64,000 bases of DNA, from assembly GCA_019752535.1 (NCBI GenBank), contig JAIEMA010000064.1:27014-91013 (forward strand), given 5' to 3'. Positions 7,983 through 17,279 of the stretch are shown here, piece by piece; the first letter of the stretch is position 1, and each line of letters begins with the position of its first letter. The translations under genes were made by a program, and so were the position numbers. The notes under the pieces were generated by a model. The model saw only the letters and a program-made list of their open reading frames with translations, had not been told where the DNA came from and did no database searches. The DNA comes from Bacteriovoracaceae bacterium (GTDB lineage Bacteria; Bdellovibrionota; Bacteriovoracia; Bacteriovoracales; Bacteriovoracaceae).

Positions 7983-9617
7983 TCAAATGATTTGAAGTGC
8001 TCTTAGGTATTGCGGTTCTGTTTTTGGGTCAATATTTTTTAGATTGCTCGTCATTTCGCGAAACACGAATTCAATATCTCTTTCTTTATAACCCCAGATT
8101 TTCATAAGTAAGTCAGAAGTTAAAACAACATTGTCAGTGATCGAATATGACCTGAACGCTTCTAATGTGAGAAGGGCTTTTTCAATTTGGTACAAATCAA
8201 GTTTTTTTAAATTTTTGATATTACAAAGAACTGATTTATATTCTTCTAAATTTTCAGGTTGAATCGTAAAGCCAAGATCAGAGTAGAACGGTCTTCCTGC
8301 AAGGACAACAGGTACACCAAAACATGAAAATTCAAGTCCAGCCGTACCGTTAATTGTTATGAGTGAGTGAGCATATTTAAAAGCAGAGTTTGTATTATAG
8401 TCAGAGGGAACTATTTTAATGTGCTCACACTGGGCTTTTTCAACAAGTGATTCAACAATACCTTCTTCGAGGTAAGCTTTGGCCGCGGGGTGAGGTTTTA
8501 CAAGCCAATAAACATCGGGAATGGACTTACAAATCTCTATCGTTTGTTTGATCCATACATAATAGTCTTGAAACAATAAGAAATGAGAGCAGTGTGGGGC
8601 ATCAGCAATGATGTGGGCAAAGATAAAAACGATGGGTTTGTTTTCTGTTAAATTGAGTGTTTGTCGAAGAATTTGTTCTGAATAGTGTTCTTTAGAAGCA
8701 TAGGCGAGCTGAACGTCAACTTGATCAATATTTCCCATGAGCCGAGTTTCGAGATATTTCTTGCTTTCAGAAATTGTCTTTTCTTTTTCCTTTAAAGTTG
8801 AAACTTTGTTTTTTACAAAATTTCCAACGAATTCATGGTACACCGGTGTAAAGCAAACTTCTGGATTTGAATTTTTCTTAAGCTCTACAACTTCAATGTC
8901 AGTCGTGAGAATGACACGAGTATTGTTTTCTAGGGCTACTCGGCATAGGGTGCCATAAATGACATAGCAGGGATGAGTGGAGATGAGAAATTCAGGCCTA
9001 AGCCTTTTAAGCAAGCGTTTATAGACGAGGACGTCATAAATGGCTCTTTTTATAAAGCTCTTCATATCTTCTTGTATAAGATCAATCGTTTTATCTTTTT
9101 TTAGAGATGAAGTGATCGAATCATACACAAGATCTCCAATATGAATTCCTGCAAATTTCAACTTGAGAAGATCTTCACCGGTACGGCAATTGTCGAGAAT
9201 CTGTTTTGAGATGATGGCAACATATAGGCGATAGAGTTGATTAATAAGATTGCCAGCAAGTGAATAGTGGTTGGTAATCCCAAATGATTCATAGAGGGCG
9301 ATAGATTTTTTGTGTGTGTGAAGCATCTCGTCATAAAGCACCACGGGAATCAAGTCTGGGTGCTTGCTTTTAATGGCCTGGCAAATTAAACCAGTGCGAT
9401 ATAAATAGTTTGGGCCATAATCAGCAAGAATGCCTTCAACAAGAACATAACCTTTTGACCTGGCTGGCTTGCTGTTCTTCCATTTTGTGAAATTTTCCTT
9501 TAGAAACGCGTTTTCTGGTCCTGACAAAACCTCAGATGACTTTGCACCGTGAAGGCGATATATAACTTCTTGGATAATTTTTTTAAAAAATCCGATAGAT
9601 CTTTTCATTAAAGACAT
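7983..9617 (-). CDS. Capsule/surface-polysaccharide synthesis GT-B-like protein
   Basis: 544 residues. The C-terminal half resembles capsule-synthesis and CDP-glycerol-transferase-like GT-B proteins: WLVKPHPAAK, then a TINGTAGLEFSCFGVPVVLA segment and GRPFYSDLGF, the donor-site pattern of those families. The N-terminal half has VEGILADYGPNYLYRTGL and no recognised domain. Likely a glycosyltransferase or polyol-phosphate transferase acting on the surface polysaccharide at the inner membrane face. The start ATG at 9617 is followed by a Lys-rich stretch, with no signal peptide. It is transcribed alone, divergent from the next gene and convergent with the SDR. Confidence 0.6.
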   Translation of the reverse strand: MSLMKRSIGFFKKIIQEVIYRLHGAKSSEVLSGPENAFLKENFTKWKNSKPARSKGYVLVEGILADYGPNYLYRTGLICQAIKSKHPDLIPVVLYDEMLHTHKKSIALYESFGITNHYSLAGNLINQLYRLYVAIISKQILDNCRTGEDLLKLKFAGIHIGDLVYDSITSSLKKDKTIDLIQEDMKSFIKRAIYDVLVYKRLLKRLRPEFLISTHPCYVIYGTLCRVALENNTRVILTTDIEVVELKKNSNPEVCFTPVYHEFVGNFVKNKVSTLKEKEKTISESKKYLETRLMGNIDQVDVQLAYASKEHYSEQILRQTLNLTENKPIVFIFAHIIADAPHCSHFLLFQDYYVWIKQTIEICKSIPDVYWLVKPHPAAKAYLEEGIVESLVEKAQCEHIKIVPSDYNTNSAFKYAHSLITINGTAGLEFSCFGVPVVLAGRPFYSDLGFTIQPENLEEYKSVLCNIKNLKKLDLYQIEKALLTLEAFRSYSITDNVVLTSDLLMKIWGYKERDIEFVFREMTSNLKNIDPKTEPQYLRALQII

Positions 9618-9696
9618 TGATGTTTTCCACAGTTGCTTTATTTAGGAATATTTTAACTTTTTAACAATCTAAACTAAAGCACAAAGGAGCTGAACT

Positions 9697-11127
9697 TTGC
9701 AAATCAGACATATTGTAAAAATGAACTCTCGCCTAAGTTTTAAAGATTCCGCCAAGCCGATCCAGCGTTTTATGGAAATGCGTGCTCAAAAATATCAAAT
9801 TGAAATAGCTTTTTGCTCGGAGTTCCCTGATAAGAACTCATTAAAGATATCTGGAATTTATCTTTTCTCTGATATGATAAATCCATTTTCTGATTATGAT
9901 GAAATTTTGAACGTTCTTAAGCAATACTCTGCTTTTGATTGGACGCGTTTACAAGTAGAGGGACTTGTACCAGGAACCGGTTTTGTTGATATATTTAAAA
10001 CTGGCGGCGAAGCTGATTTGCCTAAAACGTACTATTCAGGCCAGCAGGCGAGATTCAATCTTCAGATTAATATTTTTAAGTATAAGCGACTCAAGGTTTT
10101 TCTTCGTCTTCTAGGCAAGATTAAAGATCTTCATACATATAGTGTCGAGCAATTTGCCTCGAAACTAGAGTCAAAAGAAATTTTTGAATTGGTCATTTCA
10201 TATGGCGAAGACATTGAGATTGAATATTTTGATCACTGTCCTGTTTGTCGGTGTAAGAATGTTCAAAAGCTTTACCAGCAAGATTCGCAACCCTTCCTGG
10301 GATTCATTACAAAAAACTCATCTTTTTATACGCGTTGTCTTCAGTGTGAAGTTATTTATTTAAATCCTTGTCCTAAGCGTGAAGATATTCCCCGGATTTA
10401 TGATGAGTTTGACCGTCAAGATTTTGCTGCAAGTTTAAATTTCCCTTATGATGAAAAAAGTCAGAGAGGGAATTTTTTGGAAAAGCTTAAATTACCAGAA
10501 AAAAGTAAATCTCTAGATATGGGTGGTGGAATTGGAAAATTTAGCCAATTTTTGAAAAAGAAATATCCTGCTTGGGACGTCACTCATAGCGATTTTGAAA
10601 TAAAGCAATATCCAGAATTGGAAAAAATGGGAATTCAAACTAGGGCTCTCGATTTTACTTCGTCTTCTATTGGGGATTCTCAGTTCGATTTAATTACGAT
10701 GTGGGAGGTCATAGAACATATTCACCCTGAGAGATTGGAATTTGTATTTCAAAACATTGCGCGTGCGTTGGTTCGCGGTGGAATGTTTGTTTTTAGTACT
10801 CCTAACTTTGATTCTTCCCTCTGTAAGGCATTAGATTTCTACTCAGCTTGTCCTCCATTCCATACCTTTGTCTTTTCTGAGACATGGCTTACGCACTATT
10901 TTAGTAAGCATGCTGATTTTGAAATATCAAAAATAGGATATTGCTCTGACTTCTTGGATGATTTGGGTGGGTGGATGAAGTATGGACAGCAGACTTCGCC
11001 GTCAATATCACTGAGAGGCATGTCAGAGTTTGTGAGTGTTTTGTCTGAAAACTCAAAGATTGATAAGGAATTGATGGCGGATAGTGTTGAAGGAACAGAG
11101 ATTATTTATTGCCTAAAAAGGAAGTGA
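9697..11127 (+). CDS. Class I SAM methyltransferase with N-terminal unknown domain
   Basis: 476 residues in three parts. Residues 1 to about 175 are an alpha/beta region I do not recognise. Residues 180-235 carry two Cys pairs (CPVCRC and CLQC) that look like a zinc ribbon. From about residue 260 there is a SAM-dependent methyltransferase with motif I SLDMGGGIGKFSQF and the later WEVIEHIHPERLE. The Cys-pair plus methyltransferase order is typical of sugar C-methyltransferase-like proteins. The start is TTG, supported by AAAGGAG seven bases upstream; the first in-frame ATG at 9721 lacks such a site. The next gene starts only two bases after its stop. Confidence 0.7.
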   Translation: MQIRHIVKMNSRLSFKDSAKPIQRFMEMRAQKYQIEIAFCSEFPDKNSLKISGIYLFSDMINPFSDYDEILNVLKQYSAFDWTRLQVEGLVPGTGFVDIFKTGGEADLPKTYYSGQQARFNLQINIFKYKRLKVFLRLLGKIKDLHTYSVEQFASKLESKEIFELVISYGEDIEIEYFDHCPVCRCKNVQKLYQQDSQPFLGFITKNSSFYTRCLQCEVIYLNPCPKREDIPRIYDEFDRQDFAASLNFPYDEKSQRGNFLEKLKLPEKSKSLDMGGGIGKFSQFLKKKYPAWDVTHSDFEIKQYPELEKMGIQTRALDFTSSSIGDSQFDLITMWEVIEHIHPERLEFVFQNIARALVRGGMFVFSTPNFDSSLCKALDFYSACPPFHTFVFSETWLTHYFSKHADFEISKIGYCSDFLDDLGGWMKYGQQTSPSISLRGMSEFVSVLSENSKIDKELMADSVEGTEIIYCLKRK

Positions 11128-11129
11128 TT

Positions 11130-12176
11130 GTGGGAAAAAGAGAAAAAATTATTTTTTACTACGATAAATTTCCTTTTGTAAAATATGTTCCCGTGTTTGG
11201 TCCTTTCTTGGATAACATCAAGAAAATGGATAAAGATCCTGTCGCTCTAAAAAAAGTAGATGAAATGGTAGAGCGCATTTTGTTTATAAAAAATTTTCAT
11301 CGGACGGCACCAAGAAAATATACCGGTGGAATTGTGTTAAATTTTCTTGGACTACACCCTTTTCTAGTAACTTTTCATCATATAACTTGGAAAATAAGGT
11401 CCATGGCCTACAGAGGGATAAAGTTATCGGAAAGGCCTATTGTAGATGAATTGAATATAAACGGTGTTATAATTATTCCTGATTTTTATACACCAGAAGA
11501 AATTGCTGCTCTTCGGAGGGACTTTCAAACCAAAAGTCCTTTTTTTATTAGGCATTTTCCTGAATTTAAAGAAGGTTTAATTCTCGGCACAAATGCCGTC
11601 AAGCCTTGGACATAGCCACTTCAGTCTGAGGTAGCGGAAAAACTCTTTATAAAAAATGTGAAACTGCAAAATATAATTGGGAAGGCGTCAGGAAGAAAAT
11701 TACGCCTTAATCCAGAAGTTAGCTATTTAGAATATTTATGCAAATTGAGTGATCTTGGGAAAGAGCAGGTGGATGGACAGGACCGCTTGCATTGTGATGT
11801 AGCCTATCCATCGTTTAAAGTATTTGTTTACGTTACTGATACAGATGCTTCCAATGGGGCTTTTATTTATGCTCCAGGTTCTCATAAATTTAGCTTGAAA
11901 CGCCTTTGGATCGAATACAAGATGTCTATTAAGTATTATGTAAAACATTTTAAAGGCGATATTAAACCTGAAGTCCTTTCTGAAGATGATTTAAAAACGC
12001 TGAACATCGATGAAAAATCAATGGAAGGAAAATCTGGTTCAGTTATTATTTTTAACACGATGGGGTTTCATAGAAGAGGGAATTTTACTAATTCACAAAA
12101 ACCTATTAGGCAGGTCGCACTTGTCAACTATCGCTACCTGGATTCCTGGGCAAATGTAATTGGTTGGGAAGCGTAA
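11130..12176 (+). pseudogene. PhyH-family dioxygenase interrupted by one in-frame TAG
   Basis: One reading frame from a GTG at 11130 (AAGGAAG ribosome binding site, seven bases) to 12176, broken only by TAG at 11613-11615. Both halves are in the same frame and together give a full-length PhyH protein of about 348 residues. The second half contains the H-x-D iron ligands (RLHCDVAYPS), the APGSH turn after NGAFIY, and the distal His in NTMGFHRRGNF. All key residues survive, so the stop looks recent, or it is a sequencing error or a suppressed codon. It directly follows the methyltransferase. If translated normally, only a 161-residue fragment lacking the active site is made; a GTG at 11658 could restart the catalytic half. 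Confidence 0.8.
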
Positions 12177-12178
12177 AA

Positions 12179-13327
12179 TTAAAAAATTATTCCCTTCAGC
12201 CTTTCCTGGAAAATATTTTTTTGGGAAAGACTGTTGTAGGTGGAAGCTGGATTGTCGCCTTTAAGAACTTTAATCATAGCTTCCGCAATTTCTGATTCAT
12301 TATTTGGATCAACGAACAGTGCATTCTCCCCCAAAAATTCTTTATAAGCATAGATACGAGAATAAATCACTGGGGCGCCAAGGGATAAAGCTTCTAGTGG
12401 TGGGATGTTGGTTGGGCCAAAAAATGTCGGCATGACTAACGCTTTAGTGCTCTTATATAAAGCAATAATCTCTTCTTCTGAAACATAACCGGGGAAAATA
12501 ACAGAATCACGTAGATCAAGGTTTTCAACTAGTTTTAAGGTATCATCGTACCCATTTTTTTTCCCACCGGTTAGTACGAGAGCAACATCTGGAATTATTT
12601 TTTTTACGACAGAAAATGCTTCGATTAATTTTGTGTGGTTCTTGTGCATCCAAAACTGAGCAGGGTAAAAGAAAAATTTGGGAGGAATATTGAAACGGTC
12701 AAAGATGCTATAGTCGGGTTTTTTTCCTAAAAGATAGTCAGGTATAATATAGGGTATTATCACTGTTTTTGGCGCATATATATGGCCATAAGATTCGCAA
12801 ACTTGATCTTTGCCCACGCTTGAGTCAACCATGATTTGGTAGGAGTATTTGCAAATATTTTTGTAGTGATACTCTCTAAAATTATACTCCTTTGGATTTC
12901 CAACTTCGGGAAAACGCCTCTCATATCTATGCATGAGATCGTGAATAGTAGTAACTGAACGATATGTTCCGAAATAACTCATACTATCTTGAGAAGGGAA
13001 GAAGCAAAGGTCACTGTTTGTTTTTCTTATTACAGATGCAATGGGATGGAAGTAATCACCAAGGTATTGCCAAATGTTTAAAGGAAGCTTGAGAGTCCTC
13101 CAAATTTTAAAAAGACCTTTGAAAAATAGATTATTTTTTACGACAATTGCTTTCTTGACACCCTCTGTTTGAAGCATCCTGTTCCAGGAATCATTCTCAA
13201 TAATTACAGTTAGTGTGATTAAGTTTTTCTTCTCTAATTCTCTTAAGGATTGAAGCAAGCTCAAAGAATATTGAAACGTTCCACCCCACGTTGGATCGCA
13301 ACTGAGATATAGAGAAATGCTTTTCAT
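12179..13327 (-). CDS. Glycosyltransferase family 4
   Basis: GT-B glycosyltransferase of about 382 residues. The N-terminus has SCDPTWGGTFQYS, the glycine-rich acceptor loop; the C-terminal domain has FFYPAQFWMHKNHTK, then FPGYVSEEEI and the donor-site helix EALSLGAPVIYS with the E-x7-E spacing. I take the ATG at 13327, whose ATGA overlaps the stop of the upstream methyltransferase; a longer in-frame extension lies inside that gene. It forms a minus-strand unit with the methyltransferase, aminotransferase and cupin genes upstream. It transfers an unidentified sugar during polysaccharide repeat assembly. Confidence 0.86.
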   Translation of the reverse strand: MKSISLYLSCDPTWGGTFQYSLSLLQSLRELEKKNLITLTVIIENDSWNRMLQTEGVKKAIVVKNNLFFKGLFKIWRTLKLPLNIWQYLGDYFHPIASVIRKTNSDLCFFPSQDSMSYFGTYRSVTTIHDLMHRYERRFPEVGNPKEYNFREYHYKNICKYSYQIMVDSSVGKDQVCESYGHIYAPKTVIIPYIIPDYLLGKKPDYSIFDRFNIPPKFFFYPAQFWMHKNHTKLIEAFSVVKKIIPDVALVLTGGKKNGYDDTLKLVENLDLRDSVIFPGYVSEEEIIALYKSTKALVMPTFFGPTNIPPLEALSLGAPVIYSRIYAYKEFLGENALFVDPNNESEIAEAMIKVLKGDNPASTYNSLSQKNIFQERLKGIIF

Positions 13328-14079
13328 TTTTTCAAAATGCTGTAAACGGCCCATGAGTTATCAGATGGCACCACATCTTTTTGCATCCATGCTGCGTGAT
13401 GAATTTGTTGTAAACCAGCTACTTCCGCAAAAAGTTTTATTTCGGGAGAAAAGAAATATCTCATCGGATGTTTCTCGTGCAGTTGGCTGGTCTTTTGATC
13501 GGCTATGTTTTTTATCTCAATATCAAAGTTAACAGTCGCTACGTTGGCAGCATAGTCTAGAGTCGTGCTGGCATTACGAGTAACTGAAATTTCTTCGGTA
13601 GAAAATTGTTTAGTTCTTTTTTCAGGCTTAATACTAAGAACTGCTGGGCCATACCAATAATCAATGATGCAGACACCACCCACCTTGAGATTGTGTTTTG
13701 CTGTCTTAAGGAAGTCAATTACGTCTTGATTCAGTGTTTGATAACTTAGAACGTGAAAAAGAGAAATAACAACATCAAATTCTTCAGCTAAATCAAGTTG
13801 AACTCCGTCTCCGACGAGAAATTTGCAATGAGGTGACTTGTTGTTATGTTTAGCAATTTCAATCATGTGTTCTGATCGATCCACACCAGTGATATGAAAA
13901 CCTTTTTCGGCTAAAAAAACATCGTGCTGACCCGTACCGCAGCCAATGTTCAAAATGGATTTGGCATTGGGGGCATATTTATGAATGAGGTGGGTAATAA
14001 ACTCGGCTTCACCCTTGTAATCTTTGTCTTTATAGAGAGCATCATAATATTTGGCATAGTCTAAAAATACGCCGCTCAT
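13324..14079 (-). CDS. SAM-dependent methyltransferase (amino-sugar N-methyltransferase-like)
   Basis: 251 residues, class I methyltransferase with motif I SILNIGCGTGQHD near residue 45 and an acidic cofactor end at GVDRSEHM. The N-terminal YAKYYDALYKDKDY is reminiscent of TylM1/DesVI-type methyltransferases that di-methylate the amine of dTDP-amino sugars. The gene overlaps the upstream DegT-type aminotransferase by four bases, which fits methylation of the amine that enzyme installs. Substrate and the number of methyl groups are inferred only. Confidence 0.75.
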   Translation of the reverse strand: MSGVFLDYAKYYDALYKDKDYKGEAEFITHLIHKYAPNAKSILNIGCGTGQHDVFLAEKGFHITGVDRSEHMIEIAKHNNKSPHCKFLVGDGVQLDLAEEFDVVISLFHVLSYQTLNQDVIDFLKTAKHNLKVGGVCIIDYWYGPAVLSIKPEKRTKQFSTEEISVTRNASTTLDYAANVATVNFDIEIKNIADQKTSQLHEKHPMRYFFSPEIKLFAEVAGLQQIHHAAWMQKDVVPSDNSWAVYSILKK

Positions 14080-15182
14080 ATGAGATCTCTTAAAGTCATG
14101 ACAACTTCATCAATTTGCTTTTCCGTTATTGCTAATCCGCTTGGGATGTAGAAACCACGTCTTGCTATATTTTCTGCATGAGGAAGTTTTTCATTTTTAA
14201 AAAGACCATTTTTAAGTAGAACCGGTTGTTCATGCATGTTCCAAAAAAATGGACGAGTCCCAATGCCTTTTGCGCCAAGAAGTTTACAGAAGGATTCAGC
14301 GTCGTGTTTGAAGTCTGATTTTAGAACAATTGGAAAAACCCAGTAGATGTTTTTGGCATAATCAGTTTCAGGAATGGCTAATTGAAAAGCACTAATATCT
14401 TTTAATTTCTCATTATAGAGTTTTCCCATCCAACGCTTTTTTTCAACAAACTCATTTATTCTTTCAAGTTGTGCAACCCCTAAGGCAGCTTGAAGATTTG
14501 TCATTCTAAAATTCCAGCCAAGTTCATCATGTACAAAACGTTTCTCAGGTTTGAAGCAAAGATTGCGGAGTGATCTGCAGTGGATTGCGACTTGATCATC
14601 GTCAGTGAGGATCATACCTCCCTCACCAGTTGTAATGTGTTTGTTTGGATAAAAACTAAAGGTCGAGATGTCTCCAAAACTTCCACACTTCTTATCTTTG
14701 TAGGTTTGGCCGTGCATCTCAGCGGCATCTTCGATAATTTTTAGATTATATTTCTTTGCAACTGCGAGTATGGGATCCATATCACAGGGAAGTCCATAAA
14801 TATGAACAACCATGATGGCTTTGGTTTTGTTAGTGATTTTTTTTTCTATTTGAGAAACATCAATATTGTAAGTGTTGGGATCGCAATCAACTACGACAGG
14901 AATGGCACCCGCGCGAACAATAGCAGCTGCGCATGAAATGATAGTAAAAGTAGGCAAGATGACTTCATCACCTGGTTTGACTCCCATGGATACTACTGCA
15001 GCATCTAAAGCAACTGAACCATTGGAAACAGCAATTGCATGTTTCCGCCCAGTATAATTTGCCATTGTATCTTCGAATTTTTTGATAAATGGCCCTTCTG
15101 AAGAGATCCATCCTGTATCAATGCATTCGTTGAGATATTTCTTTTCGTTACCATTGAGCAGAGGCTCATTTACCGGAATCAT
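14076..15182 (-). CDS. DegT/DnrJ/EryC1/StrS aminotransferase (PerA-like)
   Basis: PLP-dependent sugar aminotransferase of 368 residues. The start is IPVNEPLLNGNEKKY with WISSEGPFIKKFE, close to GDP-perosamine synthase-type proteins. The PLP-contact segments are IEDAAEMHGQ and the Schiff-base Lys in SFYPNKHITTGEGG. It makes a 4-amino (or 3-amino) deoxyhexose from a nucleotide keto sugar. Tightly packed between the cupin gene (two-base gap) and the methyltransferase (four-base overlap). No GDP-mannose dehydratase is in the window, so the keto-sugar donor could instead be the RmlB product. Confidence 0.88.
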   Translation of the reverse strand: MIPVNEPLLNGNEKKYLNECIDTGWISSEGPFIKKFEDTMANYTGRKHAIAVSNGSVALDAAVVSMGVKPGDEVILPTFTIISCAAAIVRAGAIPVVVDCDPNTYNIDVSQIEKKITNKTKAIMVVHIYGLPCDMDPILAVAKKYNLKIIEDAAEMHGQTYKDKKCGSFGDISTFSFYPNKHITTGEGGMILTDDDQVAIHCRSLRNLCFKPEKRFVHDELGWNFRMTNLQAALGVAQLERINEFVEKKRWMGKLYNEKLKDISAFQLAIPETDYAKNIYWVFPIVLKSDFKHDAESFCKLLGAKGIGTRPFFWNMHEQPVLLKNGLFKNEKLPHAENIARRGFYIPSGLAITEKQIDEVVMTLRDLI

Positions 15183-15184
15183 TC

Positions 15185-15622
15185 TTATGCCTTAATTTTT
15201 AAACTTGAAGAATTAACAGGTTCGAATCTTATTTTGTCTTTTTCACCAGCATAAGGCCCTTGTTTAACTTCAATCATTTGTAAATCTTCTAATACTTCAA
15301 ATCCATGTCCACCCTGAGCTAGTAAAATTACATCTCCAGCATTCAATATTCGAGATTCTAAATAAACTTGCGAGTCATCGTAAAAATCGACTCTTAATTT
15401 ACCGCTTTTAATTATTAGAACTTCTTTAGTTAATTGAACTTCTCTGGGAACCGAATTATGCACATGAGGTGGTATAATTTTTTTTGCGGGATGACCCATT
15501 GCGGCTATTTGTTGAGAGAATTCATTAGGAGTATAAAATTCAACCCCTGAGGCTGAATGTTCACTTCGAATTATTATGGCTAATAGCTGGTTTCCGTGAT
15601 GAATTTGCTCTAGGTTTTTCAT
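15185..15622 (-). CDS. Cupin-fold protein (WbuC-like)
   Basis: 145-residue single cupin: metal-binding PPHVHNSVPREVQLTKE in motif 1 and GGHGFEVLEDL in motif 2, with the linking GKLRVDFYDD strands. Such small cupins recur beside aminotransferases in O-antigen loci. They are probably isomerases, epimerases or sensors acting on nucleotide sugars or carriers, but none of this is proven here. Upstream lies a 242-base gap (15623-15864), AT-rich, in which I see no clear gene or terminator. Confidence 0.7.
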   Translation of the reverse strand: MKNLEQIHHGNQLLAIIIRSEHSASGVEFYTPNEFSQQIAAMGHPAKKIIPPHVHNSVPREVQLTKEVLIIKSGKLRVDFYDDSQVYLESRILNAGDVILLAQGGHGFEVLEDLQMIEVKQGPYAGEKDKIRFEPVNSSSLKIKA

Positions 15623-15864
15623 TCGCAGATATTAAATTAAACGAGTACAAAGATCATTAGAAAGATTGTATCTTTTATATGTCGCGAGAAAATCTTTAAT
15701 TGGATTTATAATAAGTGTCATATGTTTAACTTGTGAAAACTGCCAAGTTTACCTTGCGAAGGTAATATCTTTTGTGTAGAGAGTGCAAGTTTGGGCAAAA
15801 GGCTAATTAAATGAAATCTTAAATTTATTTAAGATAAAAAAGAGTTGCTACGGCATTTAATTTT

Positions 15865-16311
15865 TTAAAGTTGAGGCTTTCCTGGATTACCAACTACAGT
15901 TGATTCTTTAGATGTATTTTTTGTAACAACAGCCCCAGCTCCAATTAAGGAGTTCGATCCTATTTCAATTCCGGGTAAAATGGTAGCATTCGCGCCGATC
16001 GAGGCACCTTTTCTTATAATTGTTTTGGGATATTTAGAAAGATGATTTTGGGATTTTGGATATTTATCATTGGTAAAACTAGCTGAGGGCCCAATAAAGA
16101 CGTTATCTTCGATAACAATCCCGTCATAAATCGAGACGTTGTTTTTAATCGTCACATTATCCCCAATGACGACATCGTTTTCAATAAAGCAGTGAGAGCA
16201 GATATTGCAATTTTTACCAATTTTGGCACCAGGAAGAATGACAACATATTGCCAAATGCGGGTGCCGGCACCAATGTTTGATGTCTGTACATCAGAAAGT
16301 GGGTGAATCAT
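15865..16311 (-). CDS. Hexapeptide-repeat nucleotide-sugar N-acetyltransferase
   Basis: 148-residue left-handed beta-helix protein of the WbpD/WlbB/FdtC/QdtC branch. It begins [20 protein letters not shown], which is characteristic of that branch. Hexapeptide turns follow ([24 protein letters not shown]), then the insertion loop NDKYPKSQ and the end [15 protein letters not shown]. It acetylates the 3-amino group of a nucleotide sugar. The FdtA/FdtB pair at 18598-20044 lacks its own acetyltransferase nearby, so this gene could complete a dTDP-Fuc3NAc or Qui3NAc pathway. It is divergent from the next gene. Confidence 0.82.
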   Translation of the reverse strand: MIHPLSDVQTSNIGAGTRIWQYVVILPGAKIGKNCNICSHCFIENDVVIGDNVTIKNNVSIYDGIVIEDNVFIGPSASFTNDKYPKSQNHLSKYPKTIIRKGASIGANATILPGIEIGSNSLIGAGAVVTKNTSKESTVVGNPGKPQL

Positions 16312-16358
16312 AATGAGGCATTATCAATTACTTTTTTTCACTATAGAAGAGGTATTTC

Positions 16359-17279
16359 TTGAGCTTAGTGTCAGTCATTATTCCTTGTTATTATAATCAA
16401 GAAAATGTGGCGTCGACATTTAGAGAAATTAGTAATGTATTAAACTGTTTGGATTGTGAATTTGAGGTTGTCTTTGTTGATGACGGCTCAAAGGATCAAA
16501 CTTTTAAGGAATTAGAATTACTAAAAGTTGCTCACCCTCATCAAGTCAAAGTCTTAAAACTAGTGAAAAACGTCGGCTCCTATACCGCTATTTTAGCTGG
16601 TATGAGTCACGCCAAAGGCGATTGCCTTACTGTGATTTCTGCCGATCTCCAGGATCCACCAGAACTTATTTCTCAAATGTATTCTCACTGGAAGCGGGGC
16701 AGCAAGCTTGTGCTCGCCGCTAGAATAAAACGAAGTGATGGTTTTTTTAATAATATATTTTCTACTCTCTACCATCTCTTAATTCAAAAAATGGCCATTC
16801 CCGGAGTCCCAAAAGGTGGTTTTGATTTTGTCATGTTCGACAGAGAATTGCGTGATCACGTATTAAAAATGAATGAGAGAAACACCAATACTCTCTACTT
16901 GCTCCCTTGGCTTGGATATTCCTATGTAACGATTCCTTATGAGAGAAGAAAAAGAGAGCATGGGAAATCACGTTGGACCTTTTCAAAAAAGCTTAAGCTC
17001 TTTATTGATTCATTTGTGTCTTTTACCTATTTTCCCATTAGGGCGATTTCTGTTAGTGGGATATTGTTGGGATTAATTTCTTTGATTTATTTGCTATTTA
17101 TTCTTTATTCAAAAATTTCTGGAAAGATCCAAATTGAGGGTTGGACGGCTACGATGGTGACAATATTAGCCATCTCTGCTTTCCAGATGATCGCTCTAGG
17201 AGTGATTGGAGAATACGTTTGGCGATGTCTTGATATCGTAAGAAATAGACCGCAATACATTATTGAGAAAGAACTTTAA
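16359..17279 (+). CDS. Membrane GT2 glycosyltransferase (GtrB/DPM1-like)
   Basis: 306 residues. GT2 catalytic domain with SVIIPCYYNQENV, the EVVFVDDGSKDQT acidic pair and the ISADLQDPPE D-x-D-like site, then two C-terminal membrane helices (about 225-255 and 265-290). This layout is that of enzymes that load a sugar onto polyprenyl phosphate (GtrB, ArnC, DPM1). The start is TTG with AGAGG seven bases upstream. The lipid-linked sugar is probably used by the GT-C-like membrane protein encoded convergently at 17260-18546, whose 3' end overlaps this gene by 20 bases. The sugar itself is unknown. Confidence 0.85.
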   Translation: MSLVSVIIPCYYNQENVASTFREISNVLNCLDCEFEVVFVDDGSKDQTFKELELLKVAHPHQVKVLKLVKNVGSYTAILAGMSHAKGDCLTVISADLQDPPELISQMYSHWKRGSKLVLAARIKRSDGFFNNIFSTLYHLLIQKMAIPGVPKGGFDFVMFDRELRDHVLKMNERNTNTLYLLPWLGYSYVTIPYERRKREHGKSRWTFSKKLKLFIDSFVSFTYFPIRAISVSGILLGLISLIYLLFILYSKISGKIQIEGWTATMVTILAISAFQMIALGVIGEYVWRCLDIVRNRPQYIIEKEL

